From: Solirubrobacter sp963798325
Lineage (GTDB): Bacteria; Actinomycetota; Thermoleophilia; Solirubrobacterales; Solirubrobacteraceae
DNA length: 64,000 nt
Assembly: GCA_963798325.1 (NCBI GenBank)
Contig: CAWCSS010000002.1
Span: forward strand, 124,001-188,000
Direction: 5' to 3'
A program made the position numbers and the translations under genes. The notes under the pieces are model-generated. The model was not told where the DNA came from, ran no database searches, and saw nothing but the letters and a program-made list of their open reading frames with translations. This document shows positions 26,557 through 34,869 of this stretch, piece by piece. How positions within the stretch are numbered: position 1 is the first letter of the stretch; each line of letters starts with the position of its first letter.

Positions 26557-27018
26557 ATGGACCCACGATTCGACAACGACGCCCAGCTCACCGGGACCCT
26601 CGCGGGCCTGGGTGCGGGAGCGTTGAGCGCGTCACCCGAGCGCCACGCGCCCGAGTGGCTCGCGGAGACGAAGGCGAACCTGGGCGGCCCCGGCCGCTAT
26701 CTGGCCTTCGAGCAGGACGATCGCGTGGTCGTGATCGCGGTCAGCCGCGAATGGACGCGGATCGGCCGTTCGCTGGCCGCCGACGTCCGCTTCGACGACG
26801 CGACCGTCTCGCGCCGTCATGCCCTGATCGCGAGCGAGGAGGGCGGCGTACGCGTGCTCGACGACCGCTCGCTCAACGGGATCCAGGTCAACGGGCGCCG
26901 CGTGGAGTGGAGCCCCCTGGCCGACGGTGACGAGATCACCATCGGTCGACACACGCTCTATTTCCTGGACACCGTTCTGGCCCCCCGGGCCACCGAAGCC
27001 GCGGCGCTGAGCGAGTAG
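26557..27018 (+). CDS. FHA-domain protein upstream of a ParA-like ATPase
   Basis: 153 residues. The FHA domain (about 55-140) shows the phosphothreonine-binding layout: TRIGRSLAADVRFDDATVSRRHALI, with Arg, Ser and His in place, then LDDRSLNGIQVNGRRVEW. The N-terminus contains PEWLAETKANLGGPGRYLAFEQ. ATG 26557 follows a GGGAGGAA ribosome-binding site. Its TAG stop supplies the first bases of the TAGCCT -10 of the next gene. FHA proteins report Ser/Thr kinase activity. Adjacency to ParA and receiver genes suggests phosphorylation-linked positioning (inference). Confidence 0.88.
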   Translation: MDPRFDNDAQLTGTLAGLGAGALSASPERHAPEWLAETKANLGGPGRYLAFEQDDRVVVIAVSREWTRIGRSLAADVRFDDATVSRRHALIASEEGGVRVLDDRSLNGIQVNGRRVEWSPLADGDEITIGRHTLYFLDTVLAPRATEAAALSE

Positions 27019-27021
27019 CCT
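27016..27021 (+). promoter_or_regulatory. -10 hexamer TAGCCT, leaderless promoter of the ParA-like gene
   Basis: TAGCCT begins with the stop codon of the FHA gene and ends ten bases before ATG 27032. The ParA-like gene can therefore be transcribed separately. Confidence 0.45.
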
Positions 27022-27031
27022 GTCGGCCTTG

Positions 27032-27811
27032 ATGGCCGACACGATCGCCGTCCTGTCGCTGAAGGGCGGCACGGGCAAGACGACCACGGTCCGCACGCTG
27101 GCCGACGTGCTCCGGCGCGTCGGTCTCGAGGTGCTGACCATCGACCTCGATCCGCAGGGGAACCTGTCGGACTACTTCGACATCGCGCGGGACGCCTCGC
27201 CGACGATCGCCGACGTGCTCACCGGCGACGCCAAGGCCAAGGAGGCGATCCACGACGGGGTGATCCCGTCGTCGCTGAACCTGGCCGAGGTGGAACGCTC
27301 GCTGAGCGGGAAGCTCGGCCGCGAGGTCGTGCTCAAGAAGGCGCTCAAGGATCCGCGCAAGACCTACGACGTGATCCTGATCGACTGCCCGCCCTCGCTC
27401 GGCCTGCTGACGGTCAACGGGCTCGTCGCCGCCGACTACGCGCTGATCTCCGCCGAGGCGCAGTACTTCGCGTTGCAGGCCGTCAACGGCGCGCTGGAGC
27501 TGATCGAGCAGGCGCGCGAGTACTACAACGACGACCTCGAGTTCCTCGGCGTGCTGATGAACATCGCCGACATGCGCACCACGCACTCGCGCGACGCCTA
27601 CACGCAGCTCGGCGAGGCGTTCGGCGAGAAGGTCTTCACGACCGTGATCCGCGCCTCGATCGCCTACGCGGAGTCGGCGGAGAAGGCGCTCAGCATCCTC
27701 GAGTACCGCCCGGATCTGGGCGCGGACTACCTCGATCTGGCTGACGAGGTGCTGGTGCGCATCGGACGCGAGGACGCCCGTGGCGCACTCGCTCCCATGC
27801 TCCTACACTGA
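27032..27811 (+). CDS. ParA/Soj-family ATPase (orphan)
   Basis: 259 residues with the deviant Walker A KGGTGKTTTVRTLADVL, the A' motif TIDLDPQGNLSDYF and Walker B VILIDCPPSLGLLTVNGL, all typical of ParA-type ATPases that dimerise on DNA or membranes. No ParB gene or parS-like 16-mer lies nearby. Possible roles are chromosome or plasmid-like partition, or positioning of a protein complex (as McdA, PpfA or MipZ do). Neighbours are an FHA protein before and a single receiver after it, which favours a signalling-coupled positioning job (inference). ATG 27032 is used; a TTG directly precedes it. Confidence 0.88.
   Translation: MADTIAVLSLKGGTGKTTTVRTLADVLRRVGLEVLTIDLDPQGNLSDYFDIARDASPTIADVLTGDAKAKEAIHDGVIPSSLNLAEVERSLSGKLGREVVLKKALKDPRKTYDVILIDCPPSLGLLTVNGLVAADYALISAEAQYFALQAVNGALELIEQAREYYNDDLEFLGVLMNIADMRTTHSRDAYTQLGEAFGEKVFTTVIRASIAYAESAEKALSILEYRPDLGADYLDLADEVLVRIGREDARGALAPMLLH
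27804..27809 (+). promoter_or_regulatory. -10 hexamer TACACT before the receiver gene
   Basis: TACACT lies inside the end of the ParA gene, 11 bases before ATG 27821. Confidence 0.35.
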
Positions 27812-27820
27812 CGACGGTCG

Positions 27821-28204
27821 ATGGGCATCCGCGTCTTCCATTGCGATGACTCCGAAGCGTTCACGCGCTTGGTCTGCTTCTGGTTGGCCGAGCACGACGA
27901 CATCGAGTACGCGGGCGCGGCCCACACCGCGAGCGCCGCCCTCGAAGCGCTGCCGAACGCCGACGCCGACGTCGTGCTGCTGGACACGCTCGGCAGGCCC
28001 GGCGACAACTCGCTGCTGCTGGCGGTCCGCGCCGCCGCGCCCGGCGCGAAGGTGATCGTCTACTCCGGCTACGTGCGGCTGATGCAGGAAGGGGCGCTCG
28101 GCGAGGGCGCCGACGCCTACCTCGAGAAGGGCGACGTGGAAGGCCCGTTGCTCGACGCGATCCGCGCGGTCACGAAAAGCGCGTCGCCGCGCCCACCGGC
28201 GTAA
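27821..28204 (+). CDS. stand-alone receiver-domain response regulator
   Basis: 127 residues, a single receiver domain. FHCDDSEAFTRLVCFWL carries the acidic pair, VVLLDTLGRPGDNSLLL the phospho-acceptor Asp, IVYSGYV the switch Ser and YLEKGDV the conserved Lys. With no output domain, it must act by protein contact (like CheY or Spo0F). It follows the ParA-like gene by nine bases. The 3' end overlaps the thrB gene by 35 bases tail-to-tail. No histidine kinase is adjacent. Confidence 0.88.
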   Translation: MGIRVFHCDDSEAFTRLVCFWLAEHDDIEYAGAAHTASAALEALPNADADVVLLDTLGRPGDNSLLLAVRAAAPGAKVIVYSGYVRLMQEGALGEGADAYLEKGDVEGPLLDAIRAVTKSASPRPPA

Positions 28205-29021
28205 ACGGGACCCGCAGGACCTCCGCCCAGCCGTCGGCGCGCTCGCGCAGCCGCTGCGCGACCGCGCCGCTGGACTCGAAGTCGCACCACACGAGCACGG
28301 TCGGGCCGGCGCCGGAGATCGTCGCGCCCAGCGCGCCGAGCTGGGTCGCCTGCTGCACGAGCTCCCACGAGCGCGGGTAGAGGTGCGCGCGGCGCGGCTG
28401 GTGGATGCGGTCGCGCAGGCCGCGGGCGACCAGGGCGAGGTCGTTCTGGGCGAGGCCGAGCACGAGCAGCGAGGCGTGGGCGATGTTGAACACGGCGTCC
28501 GAGACGGGAATGCGCGACGGCAGCGCCTCGCGCGCCTTGGCGGTGCGGACGGCGACGTCCGGCACGACCAGCAGGCACTCGAGGCCGTCCGGCGGGTCGA
28601 AGCGCTCGGCGTGCCCGTCGGCGCACAGCACGAAGCCGCCGAGCAGCGCGGCGGCCACGTTGTCCGGGTGGCCTTCCAGGCGAGTCGCCTCGGCCAGCAG
28701 GTCGGCGCCGAGCTCGAAGATCGAGTCGGCGGCGACGAGGCCGGCGACGATCGCCGCGGCGCTCGTCCCGAGGCCGCCGCTGAGCGGGATGTCGGAGCGG
28801 ATCGTGAACTCGAAGCCGTCGACCGGCGCCAGCGCGGCGAACCCGCGCACGATCAGGTTGCGCCGGTCCCGCGCGATCCGCAGGTCGGTATGGACGGCGA
28901 ACGTGCCCGTCTCGACGACGTCGACCTCCATGTGCAGGTCCAGCGCCGCGCCCATGACGTCGAATCCCGGCCCGAGGTTGGCCGAGGACGCGGGGACACG
29001 AACGGTCCGCCTTCTCCTCAT
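28170..29021 (-). CDS. thrB: homoserine kinase
   Basis: 283 residues, GHMP kinase family. The substrate-binding start VRVPASSANLGPGFDVMGAAL and the phosphate loop IPLSGGLGTSAAAIVAGLVAA are complete, followed by LEGHPDNVAAALLGGFVL and the C-terminal GATISGAGPTVLVW. It phosphorylates homoserine for threonine synthase. It is the last gene of a minus-strand run lysA-hom-thrC-thrB, 60 bases after thrC. The threonine branch is therefore contiguous here. Confidence 0.95.
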   Translation of the reverse strand: MRRRRTVRVPASSANLGPGFDVMGAALDLHMEVDVVETGTFAVHTDLRIARDRRNLIVRGFAALAPVDGFEFTIRSDIPLSGGLGTSAAAIVAGLVAADSIFELGADLLAEATRLEGHPDNVAAALLGGFVLCADGHAERFDPPDGLECLLVVPDVAVRTAKAREALPSRIPVSDAVFNIAHASLLVLGLAQNDLALVARGLRDRIHQPRRAHLYPRSWELVQQATQLGALGATISGAGPTVLVWCDFESSGAVAQRLRERADGWAEVLRVPFTPVGAATRFS

Positions 29022-29081
29022 CTCGAGGCCTGCCTGCGGCAGGCCCCGGGACGGGACGCGTGTGCGCCGGCGCGCTCACCG

Positions 29082-30096
29082 CTACCCGATGACGGCTTTT
29101 TCGACCGCCGCCATGGTCGGCTCGCACGGCACCACCGCGCCCGCCTGACCGAGCGCGGTCTGCGGGTCCTTCAGGCCATGGCCGGTGAGCACGCAGACCA
29201 CGCGGTCCGCGCCGTCGACACCGTGCGTGAGCAGCCCGGCCACCGACGCGGCCGAGGCCGGCTCGCAGAACACGCCCTCGTTGGCGGCCAGGAAGCGGTA
29301 GGCGTCGAGGATCTGCGCGTCGCTGACCGCCGCGACCCGCCCGTGCGAGTTCGTGAACGCGTCCATCGCCATCCTCCCAGCGCGCGGGGTTGCCGATCCG
29401 GATCGCGCTGACGCGATCGTCTCCGGGTGCGCGACGGGCGCGCCGTGGACGAGCGGCGCGGCGCCCTCGGCCTGGAAGCCGAACATGCCGCGGTGCGGCG
29501 CCCATCTCCTGGAAGCCCTTCCAGTAGGCGGTGACGTTGCCGGCGTTGCCGACCGGGATGCAGAGCGCGTCGAGCTCGCCGAGCGCGTCCAGCAGCTCGA
29601 AGGACGCCGTCTTCTGGCCCTCCAGCCGGAAGTCGTTGACGGAGTTGACGAGCGCGATCGGGTGACGCTGGGTGAGCTCGCGCACGAGCCTGCAGCGCCT
29701 CGTCGAAGTTGCCGCGCAGCGCGATCACGCTTGCGCGCCGTGCATCAGCGCCTGGGCGAGCTTGCCGGTCGCGATCTTGCCCTCGGGGACGAGCACGATG
29801 CCGCGCAGGCCGCCGCGCGCCGCGTAGGCGGCGAGCGAGGCCGCCGTGTTGCCGGTGGAGGCGCAGATGACGGCCTCGGCGCCCTGGCGGACGGCGTCCG
29901 AGACCGCGCACGTCATGCCGCGGTCCTTGAAGGAGCCGGTCGGGTTCGCCCCTTCGAGCTTGAGCCAGACCTCGACGCCGGCGCGCTCGGAGATGCGCTC
30001 GGCGAGGACGAGCGGGGTGGAGCCCTCCTCGAGGCTGACCACCGGGTCCCCGGGCGCGAACGGCAGCCGCTCGCGGTAGCGCGTGATAAGGCCCAT
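29082..30096 (-). CDS. thrC: threonine synthase (frameshifted in this sequence)
   Basis: A PLP-dependent fold-type II enzyme converting O-phosphohomoserine to threonine. Seen: MGLITRYRERLPF, EGSTPLVLAERIS, the PLP lysine in NPTGSFKDRGMTCAVS, ASTGNTAASLAAYAARGGL, LVNSVNDFRLEGQKTASFELLDAL, PVGNAGNVTAYWKGFQEMG and CEPASAASVAGLL. Breaks near 29375, 29495, 29692 and 29730 interrupt it. Length is about 338 residues once repaired. ATG 30096 lies two bases after a TAG that should end hom. As written, however, hom reads straight into thrC in one frame. Confidence 0.9.
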
Positions 30097-30098
30097 GA

Positions 30099-31324
30099 CT
30101 AGTTCGAACTCCTCGTCGAGGACGCGGATGGCGCGGGGCGCGGAGCGGACGAACGACATGCCCGCGATCAACTCGACGGCGCCGTAGAAGCGGGACTCCA
30201 GCAGCGGGTGCAGGACCATCACGAGCCGCGCCCGCCCGCCGAGGCCCTTCTGGACGACGGACTTGATCGACGCGCCCTGCATCCCGAGCACCTCGGCCAC
30301 CTGGGCGAGCACGCCGGGCTCGTCGTCGACCTGGATCGCCAGGTAGAAGGCGGACTTGACGTCGCTGACGACGTCCAGCGCCTCGGTCGGCTCGGGCGTC
30401 GTGGCCGGCGGGATCATCGCGCTGATGACGTCGCCGAGCACCGCGCTGGCCGTCTGCGGACCGCCCGCGCCCGGGCCCGACAGCGTGATCTCGGTGATCG
30501 CGTCGGACTCGATCGTGACCGCGTTGAAGGAGCCGTTGACGCTCGCCAGCGGGTGGCCGGGATACAGGAACGCCGGGTGCACGCGGACGCTGATCCCGCC
30601 GTCGACGCGCTCGGCGGTGCCGATCAGCTTCAGGCCGAGCCCGAGGTCGCGCGCGTAGGCCACGTCGTCGGCGGTGATGTGCTCGATGCCCTCGTAGGTC
30701 ACCTGGTCGAGGTGCACGGGCGTGCTGAACGCGAGCCGGGCGATGATCGCCATCTTCGCCGCCGCGTCCTTGCCGGTCACGTCGTCGGTGGGGTCGGCCT
30801 CGGCGTACCCGAGCTCCTGCGCCCGCTTGAGCGCGTCCTCGTAGGACGTCCCGCCGCGCGCCATCTCGGACAGGATGAAGTTCGTGGTGCCGTTGACGAT
30901 CCCGTGGATGCGCTCCACGTGCGCGGCCGCGAGCGTCTCCTGCAGCACGCGGATGACCGGCACGACGCCGGCCACGGCGCCCTCGAAGCGCAGCTGGACC
31001 CCATGCTCGCGGGCGGTCGTCCACAGCTCCTCGCCGTGGCTGGCCAGCAGCAGCTTGTTGGCGCTGACGACGTGCTTGCCGGCGCGCATCGCCTTCAGGA
31101 CGTACTCGCGGGCGGGGTCGATGCCGCCGATCAGCTCGACGATCAGGTCCGAGCCGGCCAGGAGCGAGTCGAAGTCGCCCCGCGAGCGCGTGAGCACGCC
31201 GCTGATCGCGGGTTTTCGGCCCGTGAGGTGCGCGATCTGGTCAGCACGCTCGCCCAGCAGCCGCTCGAACGGCGCCGCCGACCGTGCCGTGCCCGAGCAG
31301 GCCGACCCTATACGTCTCTGGCAT
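30099..31324 (-). CDS. hom: homoserine dehydrogenase with ACT domain (frameshifted in this sequence)
   Basis: About 405 residues. The Rossmann start is MPETYRVGLLGHGTVGGA, joined to FERLLGERADQIAHLTGR after removing one base near 31277. Catalytic-domain motifs are VVSANKLLLASHG, GIVNGTTNFILSEMA and EADPTDDVTGKDAAAKMAIIA, followed by the C-terminal ACT domain (FYLAIQVDDEPGVLAQVAEVLG) for threonine feedback. The frame runs past its end into thrC without a stop. Dropping one T of GAGTTCGAACTAG yields TAG at 30101-30099, so I place the end there. The start overlaps lysA by 17 bases. Confidence 0.9.
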
Positions 31325-32549
31325 GCAGGTCCTCGAAGGTCTCGCGGCGCACGACGAGGCGCGCGCTTGCGTCTTGGCAGAACACGACCGGCGGCCGTGG
31401 GACGCCGTTGTAGTTGTTGGCCATCGCGTACACGTAGGCGCCGGTGACCGGGGTGACGAGCGTGTCGCCCGGGCGCGGGTCGTTCAGGCGCGTCTCGCGG
31501 ATCAGCACGTCGCCCGACTCGCAGTGCTTGCCGACCACCGTGCACGGTGAGCCGTCGGCGCCGATGCGGTCGGCGAGGTCGGCCTCATACGGCGCGTCGT
31601 AGAGCATCGGGCGCATGTTGTCCGACATGCCGCCGTCGACGGCGACGAAGCGCACGGTCCCGTCGGGGAGATCGACGTCCTTGACCGACTCCACGGTGTA
31701 GAGCGTCACGCCCGCGGTGGCGACCAGCGCGCGGCCGGGCTCGATGCTGAGCTCCTTGCCGGGGCCGAGCAGCTCGTCGGCGGTGGCGCGCATCGTCGAG
31801 ACGTACTCCTCGACCGTGGGCGGCTTGCGGTCCGTGTAGGCGACGGCGAGGCCGCCGCCGAGGTCGTACGCGGGGAAGTCGCCGAGGCTCGCGATCGCCT
31901 CCACCGCGAGCCGCCACGGCTCGAGGTCGAACAGCTGCGAGCCGATGTGCATGTGCAGGCCGCTGAGGTCCGCCCAGGCGGCCTGCCGCAGGCGCGCGAT
32001 CGCGTCCGGCGCCTGCTCGAGGCTGAAGCCGAACTTCGAGCCCGCGTGGCCGGTGAGGATCGCCGCGTGCGTGTCGGCGACGACCCCGGGCGTGACCCGG
32101 ATCATCACCCGCGCGGGCATCGCCAGCGCGTCCAGCTTGTCGATGTCGTCGAAGTTGTCGACGACGATCAGCGCGCCGACCTCCGCCGCCGCCCTGAGCT
32201 CGGCCGCCGACTTCGCGTTGCCGTGCAGGACGATCCGGTCGCCGTGGTAGCCGGCGTTGCGCGCCAGCGCGAGCTCGCCCCCAGAGGCGACGTCGACGCT
32301 CAGCCCTTCCTCCTCGAAGACCCTGAGCACCGCCGTGCACGGGAACGCCTTGCTGGCGAACACGACCTCCCCGTCCCCCATCGCCGCCCGGAACTCCCGC
32401 GCGCGGTTGCGCAGATCGTCCTCGGCGACGGCGTACATCGGCGTCCCGAACTCGCGCGCGAGCTCGAGCGCGTCGCACCCGCCGATCGACAGGCGACCGG
32501 CGTCGACGCTCGACGCCTCGGGGTAGAGGTGGCTGACCGCGGTGGGCAC
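31308..32549 (-). CDS. lysA: diaminopimelate decarboxylase
   Basis: 413 residues, a fold-type III PLP enzyme that makes lysine from meso-diaminopimelate. VFASKAFPCTAVLRVFEEEG holds the PLP lysine, SGLHMHIGSQLFDLEPW and DLGGGLAVAYT are typical, IEPGRALVATAG follows, and CESGDVLIRET supplies the active-site Cys. GTG 32549 (VPTAVSHLYPEAS) is chosen because TAGCAT ends ten bases upstream. It begins the lysA-hom-thrC-thrB run. Pathway: aspartate-family amino acids, and control of the diaminopimelate pool for peptidoglycan. Confidence 0.94.
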   Translation of the reverse strand: MPTAVSHLYPEASSVDAGRLSIGGCDALELAREFGTPMYAVAEDDLRNRAREFRAAMGDGEVVFASKAFPCTAVLRVFEEEGLSVDVASGGELALARNAGYHGDRIVLHGNAKSAAELRAAAEVGALIVVDNFDDIDKLDALAMPARVMIRVTPGVVADTHAAILTGHAGSKFGFSLEQAPDAIARLRQAAWADLSGLHMHIGSQLFDLEPWRLAVEAIASLGDFPAYDLGGGLAVAYTDRKPPTVEEYVSTMRATADELLGPGKELSIEPGRALVATAGVTLYTVESVKDVDLPDGTVRFVAVDGGMSDNMRPMLYDAPYEADLADRIGADGSPCTVVGKHCESGDVLIRETRLNDPRPGDTLVTPVTGAYVYAMANNYNGVPRPPVVFCQDASARLVVRRETFEDLHARDV

Positions 32550-32559
32550 GAGGGAGGAG

Positions 32560-32565
32560 ATGCTA
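32560..32565 (-). promoter_or_regulatory. -10 hexamer TAGCAT, leaderless promoter of lysA
   Basis: On the minus strand TAGCAT is followed by ten bases and the GTG at 32549. Confidence 0.45.
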
Positions 32566-32670
32566 GGGCGTTTGCACGGCGAGCAGATCGCGTGTGCGGC
32601 GGTGAGGACCGGCTGACGCCGGTGTGACCGCCACTGGCGGACCACCCGTGATCGGTTTCGCCTTCGCGCC

Positions 32671-32722
32671 GGGGGTCCCGTCAGAACCTCTCGCTATCCG
32701 CCCACTTTCTGACGGGACCCCC
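32671..32722. repeat. 15-bp perfect inverted repeat with 22-base loop
   Basis: GGGGGTCCCGTCAGA (32671-32685) pairs perfectly with TCTGACGGGACCCCC (32708-32722). It lies in the 243-base gap between lgt and lysA, which holds no gene. No T-run follows on either strand, so it is either an unusual attenuator or terminator, or a repeat element; no second copy was seen in this window. Confidence 0.75.
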
Positions 32723-32792
32723 GTCCCGCGGTCGTTTGTGTCAGGCCACGGCCGCCGCTGACTTCGCGGCCGAGAGGCGATCCGCTCGCCGT

Positions 32793-33531
32793 TCAGGCCG
32801 GCGCGGCCACGCCGACCCGGCCGCGGCGCTGCAGGTACAGCAGCCAGGCGCACCCGCCGACCATGAACACGATCGACATCAGCTGCGGCTGCGTGAGCCC
32901 CAGCGCGACCTCGTCGTTGCGGCGCAGGAACTCGACCAGGAAGCGCTCGACGCCCACGCCGACGACGTAGACGCCGAACAGGACGCCGGGCTGCCAGCGG
33001 TCCCGCAGGCGCCAGAGCACGTAGGCGAACAGGCCCATGGTCAGCGTCTCGTAGATCGGCGTCGGGTGGACCGTCTCGGTCGTCGGGACGGTGCCGTTGG
33101 GGTAGGCCATCGCCCACGGGTCCGTCCCAGTTCTTGCCGTAATCGCCGTCGCCGGAGAGCTGGCAGCCGATGCGGCCGATCGCGTAGGCGGCGGCCAAGG
33201 AGGGCGCGACCGCGTCGACGAACCGCAGGTCGAGCTCGCCGCGGTACTTGGCCCAGGCGACGACGGCGAGCGCGCCGCCGATCAGCCCGCCGTAGAACAC
33301 CAGCCCGGTGCCGGAGAACAGCGCCCCGCCGTTCTCGGCGATGAACCAGAGCTTCGCGCCGATCAAGCCGCCGATCAGCGCCGCGAACACGGCCTCATAG
33401 GCGAAGTCCACCTGACGGCCGAGCTCCTGCAGGCGCTTGGCGACGATCCAGCCGGCGACGAGGAACGACAGACCGAGACAGAGCCCGAAGCTCTGGATCG
33501 TCAGGCCGAAGATGTGGATCTCAGGGTGCAA
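32793..33531 (-). CDS. lgt: prolipoprotein diacylglyceryl transferase (frameshifted in this sequence)
   Basis: About 245 residues with seven membrane helices. It transfers diacylglycerol to the lipobox Cys of prolipoproteins. Conserved motifs include LVFYGGLIGGALAVVAW, the Lgt signature AYAIGRIGCQLSGDGDYG (with the essential Arg, Gly and Asn-like loop) and HPTPIYETL with ERFLVEFLRRND. One extra C near 33118 (GGACCCGTGG) separates the two frames; dropping it gives DGPWAMAYPNGT. It starts three bases after the M23 peptidase stop. Several lipoproteins in the window (24970, 41949) are likely clients. Confidence 0.93.
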
Positions 33532-33534
33532 GGA

Positions 33535-34743
33535 CTACAGGTAGTTCATCGGGTTCACCACGGCCCCGTTGATCCGGGTCTCGAAGTGCAGGTGATCCCC
33601 GAAGCACCGGCCGGTACATCCAACGTAGCCGATGACCTGTCCCTGAGATACCGACGCGCCGACGGACGTGCCGAAGCGCGACTGGTGCGCGTAACACGTG
33701 GAGAGCGATCCGCCGTGCTGGATGCAGGTGAAGTTGCCGTAGCCGCCGGACGCGGACTCGGGCTGCATGAGCACGACCTTGCCGGCCGCGGCGGCGCGGA
33801 TCGGCGTGCCCGCCGGGACGCCGATGTCGATGCCCGGGTGGCAGGACTCCCACGCCCGCGACTCGCAGAACGGCGAGGTGATCGGGCCGTTGACCGGCCA
33901 GATCAGGCCGCCCGAGCCGGGCTTGACCGGGCCGGCGGAGATCGGGCCGGAGTAGCCGGCCAGGCGCGCCTGGATCTTCGCCGACTGGGCCTGGAGCTTC
34001 TGGGTGTCGTCCTCGAGCGCGTGGCGGCGATCGCGGGAGCTGCGCAGCAGCGCGAACTTGGTCGAGCGGGCGGTCTGGATGCGGTCGCGGCGGTCGACGA
34101 GGCCGACGCGGATCGAGGACACCTCGTCGCGCTGGGACTCGACCTCGCGGGCCACCTTGGCCTCGGCCTTCTCGAGCCCGTCGAGGCGCTTGGCGGTGGA
34201 GGTCGCGTCCTGTTTGGCGTCGCGGACGATGCCCATGATCCGCGCGTCCTGGTGCGAGATGCGGCTCATGAACTCCGTCTGGGTCAAGAGGTCCTCGAAG
34301 CCCTTGGCCTCCAGCACGACCGTGACCAGATCCGGCTTGTCGGCCTTGAACAGCTCCAGCAGGCGCGCCGCGAGCTGCTTGCGGACGACGATCAACCGCG
34401 CCCGCAGCCGCGTCAATCGCGCCCGCTCGGCGCGCAGCTTGACCTGGACGGCCGCCAGCTGCCGCCGCTTGGCGTCCAGCGACGTCTGCAGCTTGGCCTG
34501 CTTGGTCGAGAGCCGCGTGATGTCCGACTGCAGCGAGTCGATGCGGTTGCTCTGGTTGGAGATGTCGGTGGTGAGCACCCGCTCGCGCGCCTTGTGGCCG
34601 CCGATCAGCGCGTTGTTGCGATCGATCTTCTTCTGGATCTGGCCAGGGGACTGGTCCGCCGACGAACCGACCGGCAGGACGGACCAAAGCGCAAAGGGGA
34701 GGACGACCGCCAGCAAGGCGGCAAGGGCCAGACGCAACCGCAT
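33535..34743 (-). CDS. secreted M23-family peptidase with coiled coil (EnvC/PcsB-like)
   Basis: 402 residues. A signal peptide (MRLRLALAALLAVVLPFALW) is followed by a long coiled coil (about 35-260, rich in Lys/Arg/Gln/Leu heptads) and a C-terminal LytM domain with zinc ligands in SCHPGIDIG and GDHLHFETR. EnvC-like proteins activate or carry out peptidoglycan hydrolysis at division, often with FtsEX; no ftsEX is in the window. Four Cys residues in the LytM domain (CESRAWESC, CIQHG, CYAH, CTGRCFG) could form disulfides. ATG 34743 is fixed by TACACT upstream. It leads the lgt-lysA-hom-thrC-thrB run. Confidence 0.9.
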   Translation of the reverse strand: MRLRLALAALLAVVLPFALWSVLPVGSSADQSPGQIQKKIDRNNALIGGHKARERVLTTDISNQSNRIDSLQSDITRLSTKQAKLQTSLDAKRRQLAAVQVKLRAERARLTRLRARLIVVRKQLAARLLELFKADKPDLVTVVLEAKGFEDLLTQTEFMSRISHQDARIMGIVRDAKQDATSTAKRLDGLEKAEAKVAREVESQRDEVSSIRVGLVDRRDRIQTARSTKFALLRSSRDRRHALEDDTQKLQAQSAKIQARLAGYSGPISAGPVKPGSGGLIWPVNGPITSPFCESRAWESCHPGIDIGVPAGTPIRAAAAGKVVLMQPESASGGYGNFTCIQHGGSLSTCYAHQSRFGTSVGASVSQGQVIGYVGCTGRCFGDHLHFETRINGAVVNPMNYL

Positions 34744-34753
34744 GAGCGGGGCG

Positions 34754-34759
34754 AGTGTA
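34754..34759 (-). promoter_or_regulatory. -10 hexamer TACACT, leaderless promoter of the M23 peptidase gene
   Basis: On the minus strand TACACT is followed by ten bases and ATG 34743. It supports this start over an ATG 54 bases upstream. Confidence 0.45.
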
Positions 34760-34869
34760 AGCGACCCCCCTGAAAGCGATTGCACGGTTTCCTGCATGGT
34801 GCAGGTCTTTCACCGAAGCGGTAAATCTTGATAAGCCCCCGCGTGGGCCTGCCAAAATCTCTCATACAG

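Noticed and set aside
27032..27811. ParA-like gene as the chromosome partition locus
   Set aside because: No parB, no parS 16-mer and no gidB, rnpA or dnaA neighbours; the context is signalling genes.
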